A stretch of DNA of 64,000 nt, from positions 58,610 through 122,609 of the forward strand of contig JAGKWQ010000011.1 of assembly GCA_021151825.1 (NCBI GenBank), written 5' to 3'. The position numbers and the translations under genes were made by a program. This document shows, piece after piece, positions 54,298 through 63,903 of this stretch; the stretch's first letter is position 1; each line of letters begins with the position of its first letter. The notes under the pieces are model-generated. The model had not been told where the DNA came from. It was given only the letters and a program-made list of their open reading frames with translations, and ran no database searches. The DNA comes from Cellvibrionaceae bacterium. Lineage in GTDB: Bacteria; Pseudomonadota; Gammaproteobacteria; Pseudomonadales; Cellvibrionaceae.

Positions 54298-55347
54298 ATG
54301 CCCAAACTACGCGCTGAACAATTGGGAGCCGCACTCACCAAGCAATTGGCGCCAATCTATTTAGTTTCTGGAGAAGAACCTTTATTAATTCAGGAATGCT
54401 GCGACCAAATTCGCGCAGCGGCGCGCAAGCACGGCTTTAGCGAGCGCGATCTTTATCATGCTGACACCAGCTTTGATTGGGGCCAACTGCTCGCCGCAGC
54501 CAATAGCTTGTCATTGTTCGCCGAGAAAAAAATTATTGAACTGCGCATGCCTTCCGGCAAACCCGGCGATAAAGGCGGAAAAATTTTGCAAGAATATGCA
54601 GAATCACCCGCGCCCGATAATGTGCTGTTAATCGTCACCGAAAAACTGGATAGCGCCACACAAAAAAGCAAATGGTTTAAAGCGATTGAAGAGGCTGGCC
54701 AGCATATCCAGATATGGCCGATCACCATCGCCCAATTACCGCGCTGGATTGGTTTACGCTTGCAATCTGCGGGCTTGCGTGCGGATAGTGATGCGATTGA
54801 ATTATTAGTGTCGCGTATTGAAGGCAACTTACTCGCTGCCGCGCAGGAAATTGAAAAATTAAAATTGCTCGCGCACAACAATCATATCAGTTACGAGTTG
54901 ATGGCCTCGGTTGTAGCAGACAGTGCACGTTATGATGTATTTGGCCTCGCCGATAAAGCCTTGCACGGTGATGCACGCGCCGCGGTAAAAACCTTGCAAG
55001 GTTTGCGCAGCGAAGGCACTGAACCTATCAATGTGCTCTGGGCAATCACACGCGATATACGTACGTTAATTCAAGTTTCACAAGCTGTTGCTCAGGGTAA
55101 ACATTTTGATTGGGCGGCAAAGCAAGCCGGTGTCTGGGAAAAACGCCAGCCGTTAATCCAGGCAGCGTTGCGCCGTTTAAAACCTGCGCACTTGCAACAA
55201 TTATTGCGCAAAGCCAACGGCATCGACAAAGCAGTAAAAGGGATGCGTAATGCTGAGCCGTGGGATGAATTGCTCGATTTGATTCTGAATATCGCCGGTG
55301 TGCAAAGCTTGAATATGCACAATGAGCGACTAAGCTTGAAACATTAA
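54298..55347 (+). CDS. holA: DNA polymerase III subunit delta
   Basis: A 349-aa clamp-loader subunit. It has PIYLVSGEEPLLIQECCDQI near the N-terminus, LPRWIGLRLQSAGL, the RIEGNLLAAAQEIEKL sequence of domain 2 and the C-terminal domain with WALTRD-like WAITRDIRTL. It starts one base after the lptE stop. nadD, which often follows, is not present here. Confidence 0.95.
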   Translation: MPKLRAEQLGAALTKQLAPIYLVSGEEPLLIQECCDQIRAAARKHGFSERDLYHADTSFDWGQLLAAANSLSLFAEKKIIELRMPSGKPGDKGGKILQEYAESPAPDNVLLIVTEKLDSATQKSKWFKAIEEAGQHIQIWPITIAQLPRWIGLRLQSAGLRADSDAIELLVSRIEGNLLAAAQEIEKLKLLAHNNHISYELMASVVADSARYDVFGLADKALHGDARAAVKTLQGLRSEGTEPINVLWAITRDIRTLIQVSQAVAQGKHFDWAAKQAGVWEKRQPLIQAALRRLKPAHLQQLLRKANGIDKAVKGMRNAEPWDELLDLILNIAGVQSLNMHNERLSLKH

Positions 55348-55483
55348 AATCAAGCTCGATTTTTTTACAACAACAAGCGCAAAATCGATTGCGCGATAAA
55401 TATAAAAACACACAGCAAGCATAGATTTTCTGTTGCCCTCAACAATACCGGCAACGTGTAACCCTACTACAGGAATAACAACT

Positions 55484-56233
55484 ATGACTCTGCGCCACAA
55501 AAAATTACTTTCTATTTTTGCTTCCGTTGGTATTGGCTTACTCTGCCAATCATCCCTTGCTCTTTCACCTGTTCCACCATCAGGTATAGTGCCCAGCAAA
55601 CGCACTGTGGATTACGATTGGATGTCGATTAACGCTTGGGACAAGCAACACGCTGAAGACACATTGATTGCCACTTACGATCAGGTCGATGTGTTGTTCG
55701 TGGGCGATTCAATTACCGCCGGTTGGGATTGGCAACTCTGGGAAAAAAATTTCGTCCCGCTGAAAGCCGCTAATTTTGGTATCGGTGGCGATAATACCGG
55801 TAATGTACTTTGGCGCTTACAGCACGGTGCAGTCGGAAACCTGCAACCCAAATTAATTGTATTGTTAATTGGCGTGAATAATATTGGCGGCTTACAAGAG
55901 TCGCCAGAGCAAGCAGGCGATGGTGTTACCCGCGTAGTACAACAATTGCAATTGGCCTGGCCTAACAGCAAGATTTTATTAAATGCCGTATTTCCGTTTG
56001 ATCAGGACGCGAAATCACCCAACCGCACCAAGGTTAATCAGTTAAATAAAATCATCGCCAAACTCGGCAACAACAAAACCATTTTTTTTAAAGATTACGG
56101 CCCATTACTGCTGCAAAAAGACGGCAGCATTTCACCTGAAATTATGAAAGACTTTTTGCATCCAACCCCTAAGGGCTATGAAATCTGGGCTCATGCCATG
56201 ACCCCGGACATACACACGTTGCTCAAGCCTTGA
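55484..56233 (+). CDS. Exported SGNH/GDSL hydrolase
   Basis: A 249-aa esterase with a signal peptide ending near residue 25 (SSLA). The SGNH blocks are all visible: VLFVGDSITAGW (Ser), NFGIGGDNT (Gly), LLIGVNNIGG (Asn) and DFLHPTPKGYEIW (Asp, His). It resembles PAF-acetylhydrolase-like and CE3-like esterases that deacetylate carbohydrates. Start: ATG at 55484 with AGGA upstream; 17 earlier codons are discounted because they come before the signal peptide. The next gene encodes another SGNH esterase. Confidence 0.85.
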   Translation: MTLRHKKLLSIFASVGIGLLCQSSLALSPVPPSGIVPSKRTVDYDWMSINAWDKQHAEDTLIATYDQVDVLFVGDSITAGWDWQLWEKNFVPLKAANFGIGGDNTGNVLWRLQHGAVGNLQPKLIVLLIGVNNIGGLQESPEQAGDGVTRVVQQLQLAWPNSKILLNAVFPFDQDAKSPNRTKVNQLNKIIAKLGNNKTIFFKDYGPLLLQKDGSISPEIMKDFLHPTPKGYEIWAHAMTPDIHTLLKP

Positions 56234-56291
56234 TAATTCCCCTGAAGCGCAGTGCAAATTGCGCTTCTGTTTTTTGGAGGGATAAACACCC

Positions 56292-57371
56292 ATGATGAAA
56301 ACATTTTCTACACTCACTTTACTGGCTACCACCATGCTTGGCTTAAGCGCTTGTACAACGCCGCCGCCCCCACCGCAAATCCTTCACCTCGCTGCCAGTG
56401 ACAGCATGATTAGCCGTATGGGGCGCACGCACACGAATGATGACCAAAGCCAAACATTTGGTTTCCCCGGTGTTACTTTTGCTACCGAAGTGGAAGGTAA
56501 AAAACTGACTGCGCAATTACAAAGTAGTGGCGGCAATTCCTGGATTGATGTGATTGTCGACGGCAGCGCGCCCAAAGCCATCAAAATTGAACAACAGCTA
56601 ACAGACATCGAATTATTTAATTTTTCTGATGTAGCAAAACACCGCGTTGAAATTGTGCATCGCTCGGAAAACTGGCATGGATCCGTCACGCTTAAACAAT
56701 TTTCGTTAACGAGTGGTGGATTTTTTGCTGCACCCAAATTGCCCAAACGAAAATTATTAATCCTGGGCGACTCCGTCACCTGCGGTGAAGCCATCGATAG
56801 AGTGGCGGGCGAACAGAAAAATACCCGTTGGTGGAATTCCCTTGAATCCTACGGCATGCTCACCGCTAAAGCACTTAATGCGCAAGTTAATCTGGTGTGT
56901 TGGGGAGGTCGCGGTTTAATCCGCAGCTGGAATGGCAAAACCGATGATGCCAACCTGCCAGACTTTTATGAGTACGCCGTGGGCGATAATAACCCGCTGA
57001 TGAAGTGGGATCACAACCAATACCAACCGGATTTAATTGTAGGCGCCATCGGCACTAACGATTTTAGTCCCGGCATTCCAGATCGCGAAACTTATGTAAC
57101 TGCTTACGTGAAATTGCTAAATAAGTTATTGGCCAATCACCCACAGGCACATATCGCCTTAACGGAAGGCGCCATTTTAAATGGCGATAAAAAAGCGGCG
57201 TTAATTGATTATATTCGCGAAGCGATTTCCCGCGTAAATGATTCACGCGTACATCAGGTTACGTCTAATTATTATCCCGGTGATGCGCAGGACGCACACC
57301 CCACCAAAGAACAACATACACTAATGGCGAAAGACTTGGCACCACAACTAAAAGCACTGATGGATTGGTAA
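56292..57371 (+). CDS. CE2-family-like acetyl esterase lipoprotein
   Basis: A 359-aa lipoprotein with lipobox LGLSAC (Cys at about residue 21) and a Pro-rich stretch after it. The N-terminal beta-sandwich (about 30-150) and C-terminal SGNH domain (about 155-359) are the two-domain layout of CE2 esterases such as the Cellvibrio japonicus enzyme. Catalytic Ser is in LILGDSVTCGEA and the His in DAHPTKEQH; GAIGTNDFS gives the oxyanion Asn. It likely removes acetyl groups from xylan or mannan at the cell surface. GGAGGG precedes the ATG. Only 58 bp separate it from the previous esterase. Confidence 0.85.
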   Translation: MMKTFSTLTLLATTMLGLSACTTPPPPPQILHLAASDSMISRMGRTHTNDDQSQTFGFPGVTFATEVEGKKLTAQLQSSGGNSWIDVIVDGSAPKAIKIEQQLTDIELFNFSDVAKHRVEIVHRSENWHGSVTLKQFSLTSGGFFAAPKLPKRKLLILGDSVTCGEAIDRVAGEQKNTRWWNSLESYGMLTAKALNAQVNLVCWGGRGLIRSWNGKTDDANLPDFYEYAVGDNNPLMKWDHNQYQPDLIVGAIGTNDFSPGIPDRETYVTAYVKLLNKLLANHPQAHIALTEGAILNGDKKAALIDYIREAISRVNDSRVHQVTSNYYPGDAQDAHPTKEQHTLMAKDLAPQLKALMDW

Positions 57372-57401
57372 TGCGATAAACGCTGCAAGAAAAAAGCAAA
57401 T

Positions 57402-57433
57402 AAAAAAGGGTGCGACTTATCGCACCCTTTTTT
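57402..57433. terminator. Bidirectional intrinsic terminator
   Basis: AAAAAAGGGTGCGA / TCGCACCCTTTTTT, a perfect 14-bp stem with a CTTA loop, between convergent genes (CE2 esterase and RND exporter). Confidence 0.92.
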
Positions 57434-57453
57434 ATTTTAGAACGTCCGTTAAA

Positions 57454-60084
57454 TCAGGGATTTTCCGGACCAAAAGGCTTCATGATTAAAATCAGTTTTG
57501 GCAACAATGTTAAAGAACCAACAATTGCCATAAACATTGCAAATGCCGTCAACACGCCAAAATAAATCGTAGGAATAAACTGCGACAATACCAGAATCGA
57601 AAATCCAACAACGATAGTGACCGAGGTGTAATACATAGCACTACCGATGGAAATATGGGAGCGATGCATCGCGGCAATATAATTTCTATCTACCGCAAAC
57701 TCGGCGCGGTAACGATAAATATATTGGATCGACTGATCCACACCCACACCTACAACAATTGCCGCAATCGTGGTGGTCATCATATCCAGCGGAATCCCAA
57801 CCAGGCCCATTGCGCCCAACACGACGCCGGCAGCAAGAATATTCGGCAAAACCGCAGTGAATGCGATGCTTAACGAACGAAACAAAATCAGCATCATCAC
57901 CATGATCGAAAAGAACACCAAACCTATCGTAGAAATCTGCGAATCAAACAAACTCTGCAACATATTGTTGTACAACACCAGCATGCCAGTGAAATGCACT
58001 TGTTCCGATTTTATACCGAGATCGGTTGTGAGGTGTTCACGAATACGCTCAACCAATTCTGCACGTTTTAATTCCGGTGTAGTTTCGATAACACGCAGGG
58101 TGATGCGGGTTTGTTGTTTCTCATCAGACAAATAAGGTTTGATCAAAAAATTACTGATATCGGCAGAAAGCATGTTGCGCAATACATTCAATTCAAAATC
58201 ATTTAATTTGCCTTTGTTAATGTCGTGAGCCAATTGGTACACAGTAGCAAGCGATTGCACTTTGCCTACTTCCGGTAAGGATTCCAGGTAATCGTGAACC
58301 TGTTTTACCTGATCAAGACCTGCAACACTGAACCAGTAACTTTGCGGATTGCTTGCGGTTTTCGTTGGTTCATCAAATGATTCATCTTCATATTCTGCAA
58401 ACGGATCATCGTCGGTTGCAGCGTCAGCATTCGCAGATTCTGTAGCCGCTTCAGCAACCGGTGTATCGAACGCATCATCCGTCAATGCGTCACCATCCAC
58501 TTCTACTGCGGCATTATCATCAACAGAACCAGAGGCTGCCGGAGCATCTTCTTTTTCCGCATCGAGAATAATATCAAGGGTAACCGTACCGCCCAGCTCC
58601 CGATCGATAACGCTCAGGCCCTTGTGGATTTCACTGTCGCTTTTGAAATAATCCACGAAACGGTTTTCCACTTCCAAATGGCGAATACCGTAAACACTTA
58701 TCGCGATTAATAAAAATGCGACAACAAGAATTCCGCGCCCGTGATTTTCGGTCAGACGCGAAAAGCGCCCGGCAATTGACAATGAACCATCGCCACTAAC
58801 TTTAGGTTCACCTTTGGGCAAGACCATTAAACCGGCGGGAACAACCAGGAAGGTGAGGAAGAATCCTACGACCAATCCAATCGTCATCATCCAACCGAAA
58901 TCGATCACCGGGCGAATCCCGCTATCAACTAAGGACATAAATGCAACGATGGCAGTGAGCGCAGAATAAAAACAGGGAACCACCATCGCACGCACAGCGG
59001 CCATCACCAATTCTGATTGCTCAAGCTCAGGTGATTGCGCGTGAATTTCGCGGTAGCGCACCACTAGGTAAATCGTGAATGCAAATACCAGAATCAGCAA
59101 TAGTGCTACGAAGTTTGAAGAAATTACCGTCATCCGCCAATCGATCCAGCTCAACCATCCGAGCATATAAATCACTGACATCAAACAGGCCGTGAGAGGG
59201 AGAATCACAAAGCGCCATTGACGAAATAAAAACGCGAGCACAGCGATAATAAAAATAATCAGCGCCCCGCCAAAAATAACCAGATCACTTTTGATATAGC
59301 TGATCATATCGGTAGTGATCATGCTCACACCACCTAAAAAGATCTGCGCTTTATCCTGGTATTTGGCAACAATTTCGCGCACCACTTCTACACGCTGCCC
59401 ATCCCTTGCTGCCGCTGCTGTGCGGTAGGCGAGGAAATCAGCAGACACTTTTTTCAATTCTGCTGCTTCCGCTGGCGTCAGCCCTTCTTGCGAATCGCGC
59501 TTCAAACGCAATGCATCGCGGTGACGAGCCATCTCAATATATTGATCATTTAATTTCAGGTTGAGCAAAATCGCGGACGTTTTGCCATCGTGGCTCAACA
59601 AAGTTTTGCGATAAATGGGGCTATTCAGGAACTCCTGCTTTGCTTGCGCACGGTCCACACCAGGAGTCAGCAATGTGCGGGTCGACTCTTTTTGCTCAGC
59701 CAGCGAGCGCATCGGGCTGTACAACAGGGGAACATCAATCATAGATGCGACACTGGCAACCCCATCTACCCTGGCTAACTCATCGCTCAGTTGTTTGAGC
59801 GTATTAATGGATTCATCAGAAAACATTTCCGCTTTGGGCGTGTAGGTGAGCACCAGAAAATCGCCACTTTGGTAGCGCTTGGAAATTTCACGGAAATAAT
59901 CGATGGACGTATCGTGTTCCAGCGTGAGCGAATCAGCGGAGGCATCCAGCTTCATGTTCTGCATGGCGAATCCGGCCAGAACCGTGAGGATACCCAGGAA
60001 AATCAACGTGAGGCGGGGGCGATTGATAACAACGGCGAGGAATAGTTTTTCAAGTACAGCGTAAAAATTCGAGAGTAATTGCAT
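57454..60084 (-). CDS. RND-superfamily exporter (MMPL/HAE3-like)
   Basis: An 876-aa protein with 12 TM segments in two SSD-like repeats: one TM near 20-40, a periplasmic loop to ~270, five TMs to ~420, then the same again from ~450. Family stretches include FAFTIYLVVRYREI in the first half and VVGVGVDQSIQYIYRYRAE in the second. The second periplasmic loop holds an acidic low-complexity insert of ~75 residues (DDNAAVEVDGDALTDD, FAEYEDESFDEP) not usual for the family. HAE3-type RND proteins move hydrophobic compounds such as hopanoids or lipids. No adaptor gene is adjacent, which fits this group. Confidence 0.88.
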   Translation of the reverse strand: MQLLSNFYAVLEKLFLAVVINRPRLTLIFLGILTVLAGFAMQNMKLDASADSLTLEHDTSIDYFREISKRYQSGDFLVLTYTPKAEMFSDESINTLKQLSDELARVDGVASVASMIDVPLLYSPMRSLAEQKESTRTLLTPGVDRAQAKQEFLNSPIYRKTLLSHDGKTSAILLNLKLNDQYIEMARHRDALRLKRDSQEGLTPAEAAELKKVSADFLAYRTAAAARDGQRVEVVREIVAKYQDKAQIFLGGVSMITTDMISYIKSDLVIFGGALIIFIIAVLAFLFRQWRFVILPLTACLMSVIYMLGWLSWIDWRMTVISSNFVALLLILVFAFTIYLVVRYREIHAQSPELEQSELVMAAVRAMVVPCFYSALTAIVAFMSLVDSGIRPVIDFGWMMTIGLVVGFFLTFLVVPAGLMVLPKGEPKVSGDGSLSIAGRFSRLTENHGRGILVVAFLLIAISVYGIRHLEVENRFVDYFKSDSEIHKGLSVIDRELGGTVTLDIILDAEKEDAPAASGSVDDNAAVEVDGDALTDDAFDTPVAEAATESANADAATDDDPFAEYEDESFDEPTKTASNPQSYWFSVAGLDQVKQVHDYLESLPEVGKVQSLATVYQLAHDINKGKLNDFELNVLRNMLSADISNFLIKPYLSDEKQQTRITLRVIETTPELKRAELVERIREHLTTDLGIKSEQVHFTGMLVLYNNMLQSLFDSQISTIGLVFFSIMVMMLILFRSLSIAFTAVLPNILAAGVVLGAMGLVGIPLDMMTTTIAAIVVGVGVDQSIQYIYRYRAEFAVDRNYIAAMHRSHISIGSAMYYTSVTIVVGFSILVLSQFIPTIYFGVLTAFAMFMAIVGSLTLLPKLILIMKPFGPENP

Positions 60085-60221
60085 GGAAAAATCCGGTTGG
60101 TGAATGTTCCCCGCAGGCGCATTGCCAATTCAGGGACAGATTTGCTCAGAAGTTGCCAGCAAGGCAGGCGCCATTATGCCAGCCACCCCGGATGAATACA
60201 GTAAAAATGCCGTCAGGGGGC

Positions 60222-60316
60222 AAAGAATGAAACGATTTGTTACAAAGGTCACTCGCTCTTTTTGTGGCCCGCCGTCCGTGGCGGCCACCCTTCAGGCCAT
60301 CGCTACGCGATGTTAA
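60222..60316. repeat. Possible interspersed repeat remnant
   Basis: On the minus strand the block GCCGCCACGGACGG, then GTAACAAATCG about 30 nt on, recalls the GCCGCCACGGA and CGTAACAAACG blocks of the element at 36088-36195. Two hairpins (GTGGCC/GGCCAC at 60264-60288; CATCGC/GCGATG at 60298-60312) lie within. It may be a degraded copy of a related repeat. Confidence 0.35.
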
Positions 60317-60329
60317 AAATTCCTCCAAG

Positions 60330-60644
60330 TCATTTTTTATGACCATCACTGTGCCCCAGCGAGCGATCAGGACAAAGTAGATCGCGCACCCGTTGCTTAA
60401 GTTCCTTAGCCTCGGGGAACCCACCGTCGGCTACCCGATCCCAGATAAGCTGGTCGTTGAGCCAGATGTGAAAAATCCCGCCGGTGCCCGGATGCAGACT
60501 GACCTCGTCCAATTCTCCGTCAAAAGTACTAAGTAACTCCTGCGCCAACCACGCCGAACGAAGCATCCAGCGGCACATATTGCAGTAGTGGATAACCACT
60601 TTATTGGCTGCCAGCGGCGGCGCCTGAAAACTAATATCGGTCAT
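60330..60644 (-). CDS. Rdx-family (SelT/SelW-like) protein
   Basis: A 104-aa protein with the thioredoxin-like CxxC motif in VVIHYCNMCRWMLRSAWLAQEL and the family's C-terminal half GTGGIFHIWLND, WDRVADGGFPEAKELKQRVRDL. The first Cys replaces the selenocysteine of eukaryotic SelW. The role is probably thiol redox, but it is not established. The C-terminal tail (after DLLCPDR) is a short polar extension. Monocistronic as far as can be seen. Confidence 0.88.
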   Translation of the reverse strand: MTDISFQAPPLAANKVVIHYCNMCRWMLRSAWLAQELLSTFDGELDEVSLHPGTGGIFHIWLNDQLIWDRVADGGFPEAKELKQRVRDLLCPDRSLGHSDGHKK

Positions 60645-60781
60645 AAGATTGCCCTTTGGAGATTGAGTACATAGAATTCGAAATAAGATTATTCAAACCA
60701 CAGGATCTGCGCCAAAAGGCGACTAATTCAAGGTAGATAGACACAAAAAGATGAATTAAATGCCAAAATACGGAACCTGCC

Positions 60782-61609
60782 ATGCTTAAACTTCATTTCA
60801 AGGACAATCGCCGCCCGCCATTATGGGTGGTCGAGAAAATGTTCGCGATTGGAAGCGCAGCCGACAATCATTTAATCATTGAAGATGGTGTGGATACCCA
60901 CCACGCCAAAATTATCCAGGAAAATAATCGCTACCTTCTCAAAGATAACAACAGCAGCTCCGGTTGTTTCATCAATGGTCAACGTATTACCCAGAAAGAA
61001 ATACTGCCCGGCGATATTATCAAACTCGGCACTGCGGAGATTATCGTGCTCGATCCGCGCAGCCTGCCGGACAAAGGTAAAGACACCTATATAGCGCCCT
61101 GGCGGCTGGTTTCTGATTCCAGCTGGCTGGCTGGCAAACATTTTATTATCCCGCCCGAACACAGCACGGTCATTGGTCGCGGCAACCAATGCGATATTGT
61201 GATTCCCGGTACCCACCTCTCGCGCCGCCATGTAGAAATCACCATTGAGGGCAATCATTTACGCATCAAAGACCTGGGTTCCGCGAACGGCACCTATCTG
61301 AATGAACTGCGGGTCGATAATGCGACAGCCAACAATGGCGACCGTTTACGCCTGGATGTTTATAGCTTCCGCGTCGTCGCTCCGGATATTGAAGATAATA
61401 AAACCCGTATTCGCAAACCTATTGATGAACTGGCCAAACCGGTCGAACGCAAGCAAATCAGCAACGAGCCCAAACGCTGGAAAACCCGCCCCACCTCACC
61501 CGGCAATCGTATAGAACCCACCTATCATTCCGGCCGTCGCAATGCCTGGTTGGCATTGTCAGCGGCGGCACTGGTAGGCTGCGCTATTCTCGCGTTTGTG
61601 TTGTGGTAG
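60782..61609 (+). CDS. Tandem FHA-domain protein with C-terminal TM helix
   Basis: A 275-aa protein. FHA domain 1 (about 1-95) has AIGSAADNHLII, THHAKI and SSSGCFINGQRI. FHA domain 2 (about 105-205) has VIGRGNQCDIVI, THLSRRHVEI and GSANGTYLNELRV, the canonical phosphothreonine-binding residues. A basic Pro-rich linker (about 210-250) and one C-terminal TM helix (WLALSAAALVGCAILAFVLW) follow, so the FHA domains face the cytoplasm as an adaptor at the membrane. No Ser/Thr kinase or T6SS gene is nearby, so its partner is unknown. Confidence 0.88.
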   Translation: MLKLHFKDNRRPPLWVVEKMFAIGSAADNHLIIEDGVDTHHAKIIQENNRYLLKDNNSSSGCFINGQRITQKEILPGDIIKLGTAEIIVLDPRSLPDKGKDTYIAPWRLVSDSSWLAGKHFIIPPEHSTVIGRGNQCDIVIPGTHLSRRHVEITIEGNHLRIKDLGSANGTYLNELRVDNATANNGDRLRLDVYSFRVVAPDIEDNKTRIRKPIDELAKPVERKQISNEPKRWKTRPTSPGNRIEPTYHSGRRNAWLALSAAALVGCAILAFVLW

Positions 61610-61743
61610 AATTCGCCACCTGCTTTCTACACTCTTGCGCTCAAACGATTTAACGCTTAATAATTTTTTAGCCGATACGTATTTATTAACGCACTTTTTT
61701 ATTAACGTACAAACTTTCAACCAATAAACCTCAGGAATGAACC

Positions 61744-62274
61744 ATGAGTTTTGAACTTGTCCCTGCTGGCAAAAGCCTGCCCGATGATTTTTACGTTGTG
61801 ATCGAAATCCCGATGAATAGCGGCATCAAGTACGAGATCGACAAAGACAGCAACAGCTTGTTTGTGGATCGCTTGGTTAGCACTGCAATGTATTACCCTT
61901 GCAACTACGGTTACATCCCCCAAACCCTGTGCGGTGACGGCGATGCGGCCGACGTATTGGTTGTGTTCCCGCAGCCAGTACAAGCGGGCTCTGTCATTCG
62001 TTGCCGCCCATTGGGCGTGCTGAAAATGACCGACGAAGCCGGTGAAGATGCGAAAATCGTTGCGGTTCCGCACGATAAACTCACCACCATTTACAGCAAA
62101 GTAAAAACCCTGAGCGATTTGCCGGAAGTGACCATCAAGCAAATCGAACACTTCTTTGAACACTATAAAGATCTGGAAAAAGGCAAGTGGGTAAAAGTAG
62201 CTGGCTGGGGCGACCTGGAAGAAGCACGCGCAGAAATTTTAAAAGCCGCTGAAACTTACAAAGCAGGCAAATAA
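61744..62274 (+). CDS. ppa: Inorganic pyrophosphatase (family I)
   Basis: A 176-aa enzyme hydrolysing PPi to phosphate. It has the family I blocks: IEIPMNSGIKYEIDKDS, VDRLVSTAMYYPCNYGYIPQT and the metal-site GDGDAADVLVV, where the usual DGDPLD reads DGDAAD; the three Asp are kept. KVKTLSDLPE and HYKDLEKGKWVKVAGW follow. Length is as in E. coli. AGGAATGAACC precedes the ATG. Confidence 0.96.
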   Translation: MSFELVPAGKSLPDDFYVVIEIPMNSGIKYEIDKDSNSLFVDRLVSTAMYYPCNYGYIPQTLCGDGDAADVLVVFPQPVQAGSVIRCRPLGVLKMTDEAGEDAKIVAVPHDKLTTIYSKVKTLSDLPEVTIKQIEHFFEHYKDLEKGKWVKVAGWGDLEEARAEILKAAETYKAGK

Positions 62275-62342
62275 ATAAAAGGGGGTTAACTCCCTTACAA
62301 CCGATAAAGCTGTATCAACCGCTTGATCAGGTGAGAGCGATC

Positions 62343-62369
62343 ACAGAGGCCGGCTCCGGCCTCTGTTTC
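62343..62369 (+). terminator. Terminator-like hairpin after ppa
   Basis: A perfect 11-bp stem, ACAGAGGCCGG / CCGGCCTCTGT, 2-nt loop, with only three T residues after it. A second inverted repeat, TGTTAGG/CCTAACA, lies at 62396-62421 upstream of the transporter gene. Confidence 0.6.
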
Positions 62370-62553
62370 AAAGCGGTAAACAATCAAGCTATACCTGTTA
62401 GGCCGACACTACGACCTAACACAAAAAAATAAGGCACGGAATAAGCCGACCATAATAAAACCAGAGGCAGTGAGTAACGCCAGCAACCTGACCATACACG
62501 AGAGGCAGGGCGTTGCCACAAACATAACAGCGAAAAAACTCAAGGTATTTAGC

Positions 62554-63870
62554 ATGAATTCCGCCCCTGATATCACTGCTGCTCCACCCAAAGTGAAACA
62601 CCCCCTGCTCTGGGTGCCCACCGGTTATTTTACGATGGCGCTCACCTACAACATGCTCACTGCAGCAGCAGTGGTGATGTTCAGTAACCTCGGAATGGAT
62701 AACGGCGAAGCTGCTGCCTATGCCAGCGCACTCGGCCTTGCCTATACCGTCAAACCCTTTTTTGCCGCATTCCTGGAAATGTACAAAACCAAAAAGTTTT
62801 TTGTACTACTCAGCCAGGTGCTGTTAGGTATTGGTTTTATCGGCGTATCTTTCGCCATGAATATGCCCAACTACGTGACCATCATGCTCGCGTTTTTCTG
62901 GGTACTGTCATTTATCGGTTCATCGCAAGACATCACCACTGACGGCGTGTATGTCACCGCGCTGGATGCAAAATCCCAAGCGCTTTATTGTGGCTGGCAA
63001 AGCTTGAGCTGGAACCTCGGAAAACTCGCGATGATGAGCGTGATGGTAGTGCTTAGCGGCGTATTGCATGAGCATTATTTCAAGCACGACCCACACGTCT
63101 CCGGGCCGGAGTGGATTCAATCCTGGCAATTAGTCTTTGGTTTGCTTGGCATCATAATGTTGTTGATGGCCGTATGGCACTGGCGCGTTATGCCCGACGG
63201 TGCGCGCGCCGAAAATACCCCAAAAAATCCGGGCGAAGCCATTTCAACCCTGATGGATGCATTCGTTACTTTTTTCCAAAAACAAGGCATCTGGTTAATG
63301 ATTGGTTTCGCCTTGTTATTCCGCGTCAGCTTTGGTTTTTTAAATGCACCCAGCATGCTGTTTATGAAAGACACGGTTGAAAATGGCGGATTGAATTTGA
63401 CCAACCAGGAATTTGGTTTGATTTACGGCACCTTTGGTTTGGTAGCACTACTGATTGGCTCTCTGGTAGGCGGCGCTTACGTTGCCAAAAAAGGCTTACA
63501 AAAAGCGATATTCCCACTCTGTTGCTGCGTAAATATTCCCAACATTACTTTTTTATTACTAGCCTACTACCAACCGGAAAGTGCCACACTGATCAGTATT
63601 GGAGTGATCATCGAGCAGTTCTTTTTCGGCATTGGCTCAGTGGGTTTTATGATTTACCTGATGCAACAATTAGCGCCCGGTAAATACGCCACCACACACT
63701 ATGCATTCGGCACCGCATTGATGGGCCTGTGTATGATGCTGACCGGCATGGTGAGCGGACATTTGCAAGAGCAGATGGGCTATACCGGGTATTTTGTGTT
63801 TGTAATGGCTGCAACTATCCCTTCATTTTTAATTTGCTGGTTTGCACCATTTCCGCACAAGCACGAATAA
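62554..63870 (+). CDS. AmpG-like MFS transporter
   Basis: A 438-aa protein with 12 TM helices. WVPTGYFTMALTYNMLTAAA, ALGLAYTVKPFFAAFLEMYK and FIGSSQDITTDGVYVTAL resemble AmpG/SLC33-like MFS carriers that import muropeptides or sugars. It begins at ATG 62554, preceded by AAGG; a GTG 84 nt upstream lacks a ribosome site and would add a polar stretch before the first helix. The C-terminus is FAPFPHKHE. No peptidoglycan-recycling gene is adjacent, so the substrate is open. An IS element lies 33 bp past the stop. Confidence 0.8.
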   Translation: MNSAPDITAAPPKVKHPLLWVPTGYFTMALTYNMLTAAAVVMFSNLGMDNGEAAAYASALGLAYTVKPFFAAFLEMYKTKKFFVLLSQVLLGIGFIGVSFAMNMPNYVTIMLAFFWVLSFIGSSQDITTDGVYVTALDAKSQALYCGWQSLSWNLGKLAMMSVMVVLSGVLHEHYFKHDPHVSGPEWIQSWQLVFGLLGIIMLLMAVWHWRVMPDGARAENTPKNPGEAISTLMDAFVTFFQKQGIWLMIGFALLFRVSFGFLNAPSMLFMKDTVENGGLNLTNQEFGLIYGTFGLVALLIGSLVGGAYVAKKGLQKAIFPLCCCVNIPNITFLLLAYYQPESATLISIGVIIEQFFFGIGSVGFMIYLMQQLAPGKYATTHYAFGTALMGLCMMLTGMVSGHLQEQMGYTGYFVFVMAATIPSFLICWFAPFPHKHE

Positions 63871-63888
63871 CTAAATTTCATCCACAAT

Positions 63889-63903
63889 AAAAAAACCGGC
63901 CTT
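63889..63903 (+). terminator. Left half of a terminator cut by the IS element
   Basis: An A-tract followed by CCGGCCTT looks like the 5' arm of a bidirectional terminator (compare the intact ones at 13705 and 22772). The matching GGCCGG-T-tract is not within the window; the IS end begins directly after. Confidence 0.5.

Noticed and set aside
60104..60316. 70-aa plus-strand ORF before the Rdx gene
   Set aside because: It runs through the repeat-like hairpin region and has no family features.
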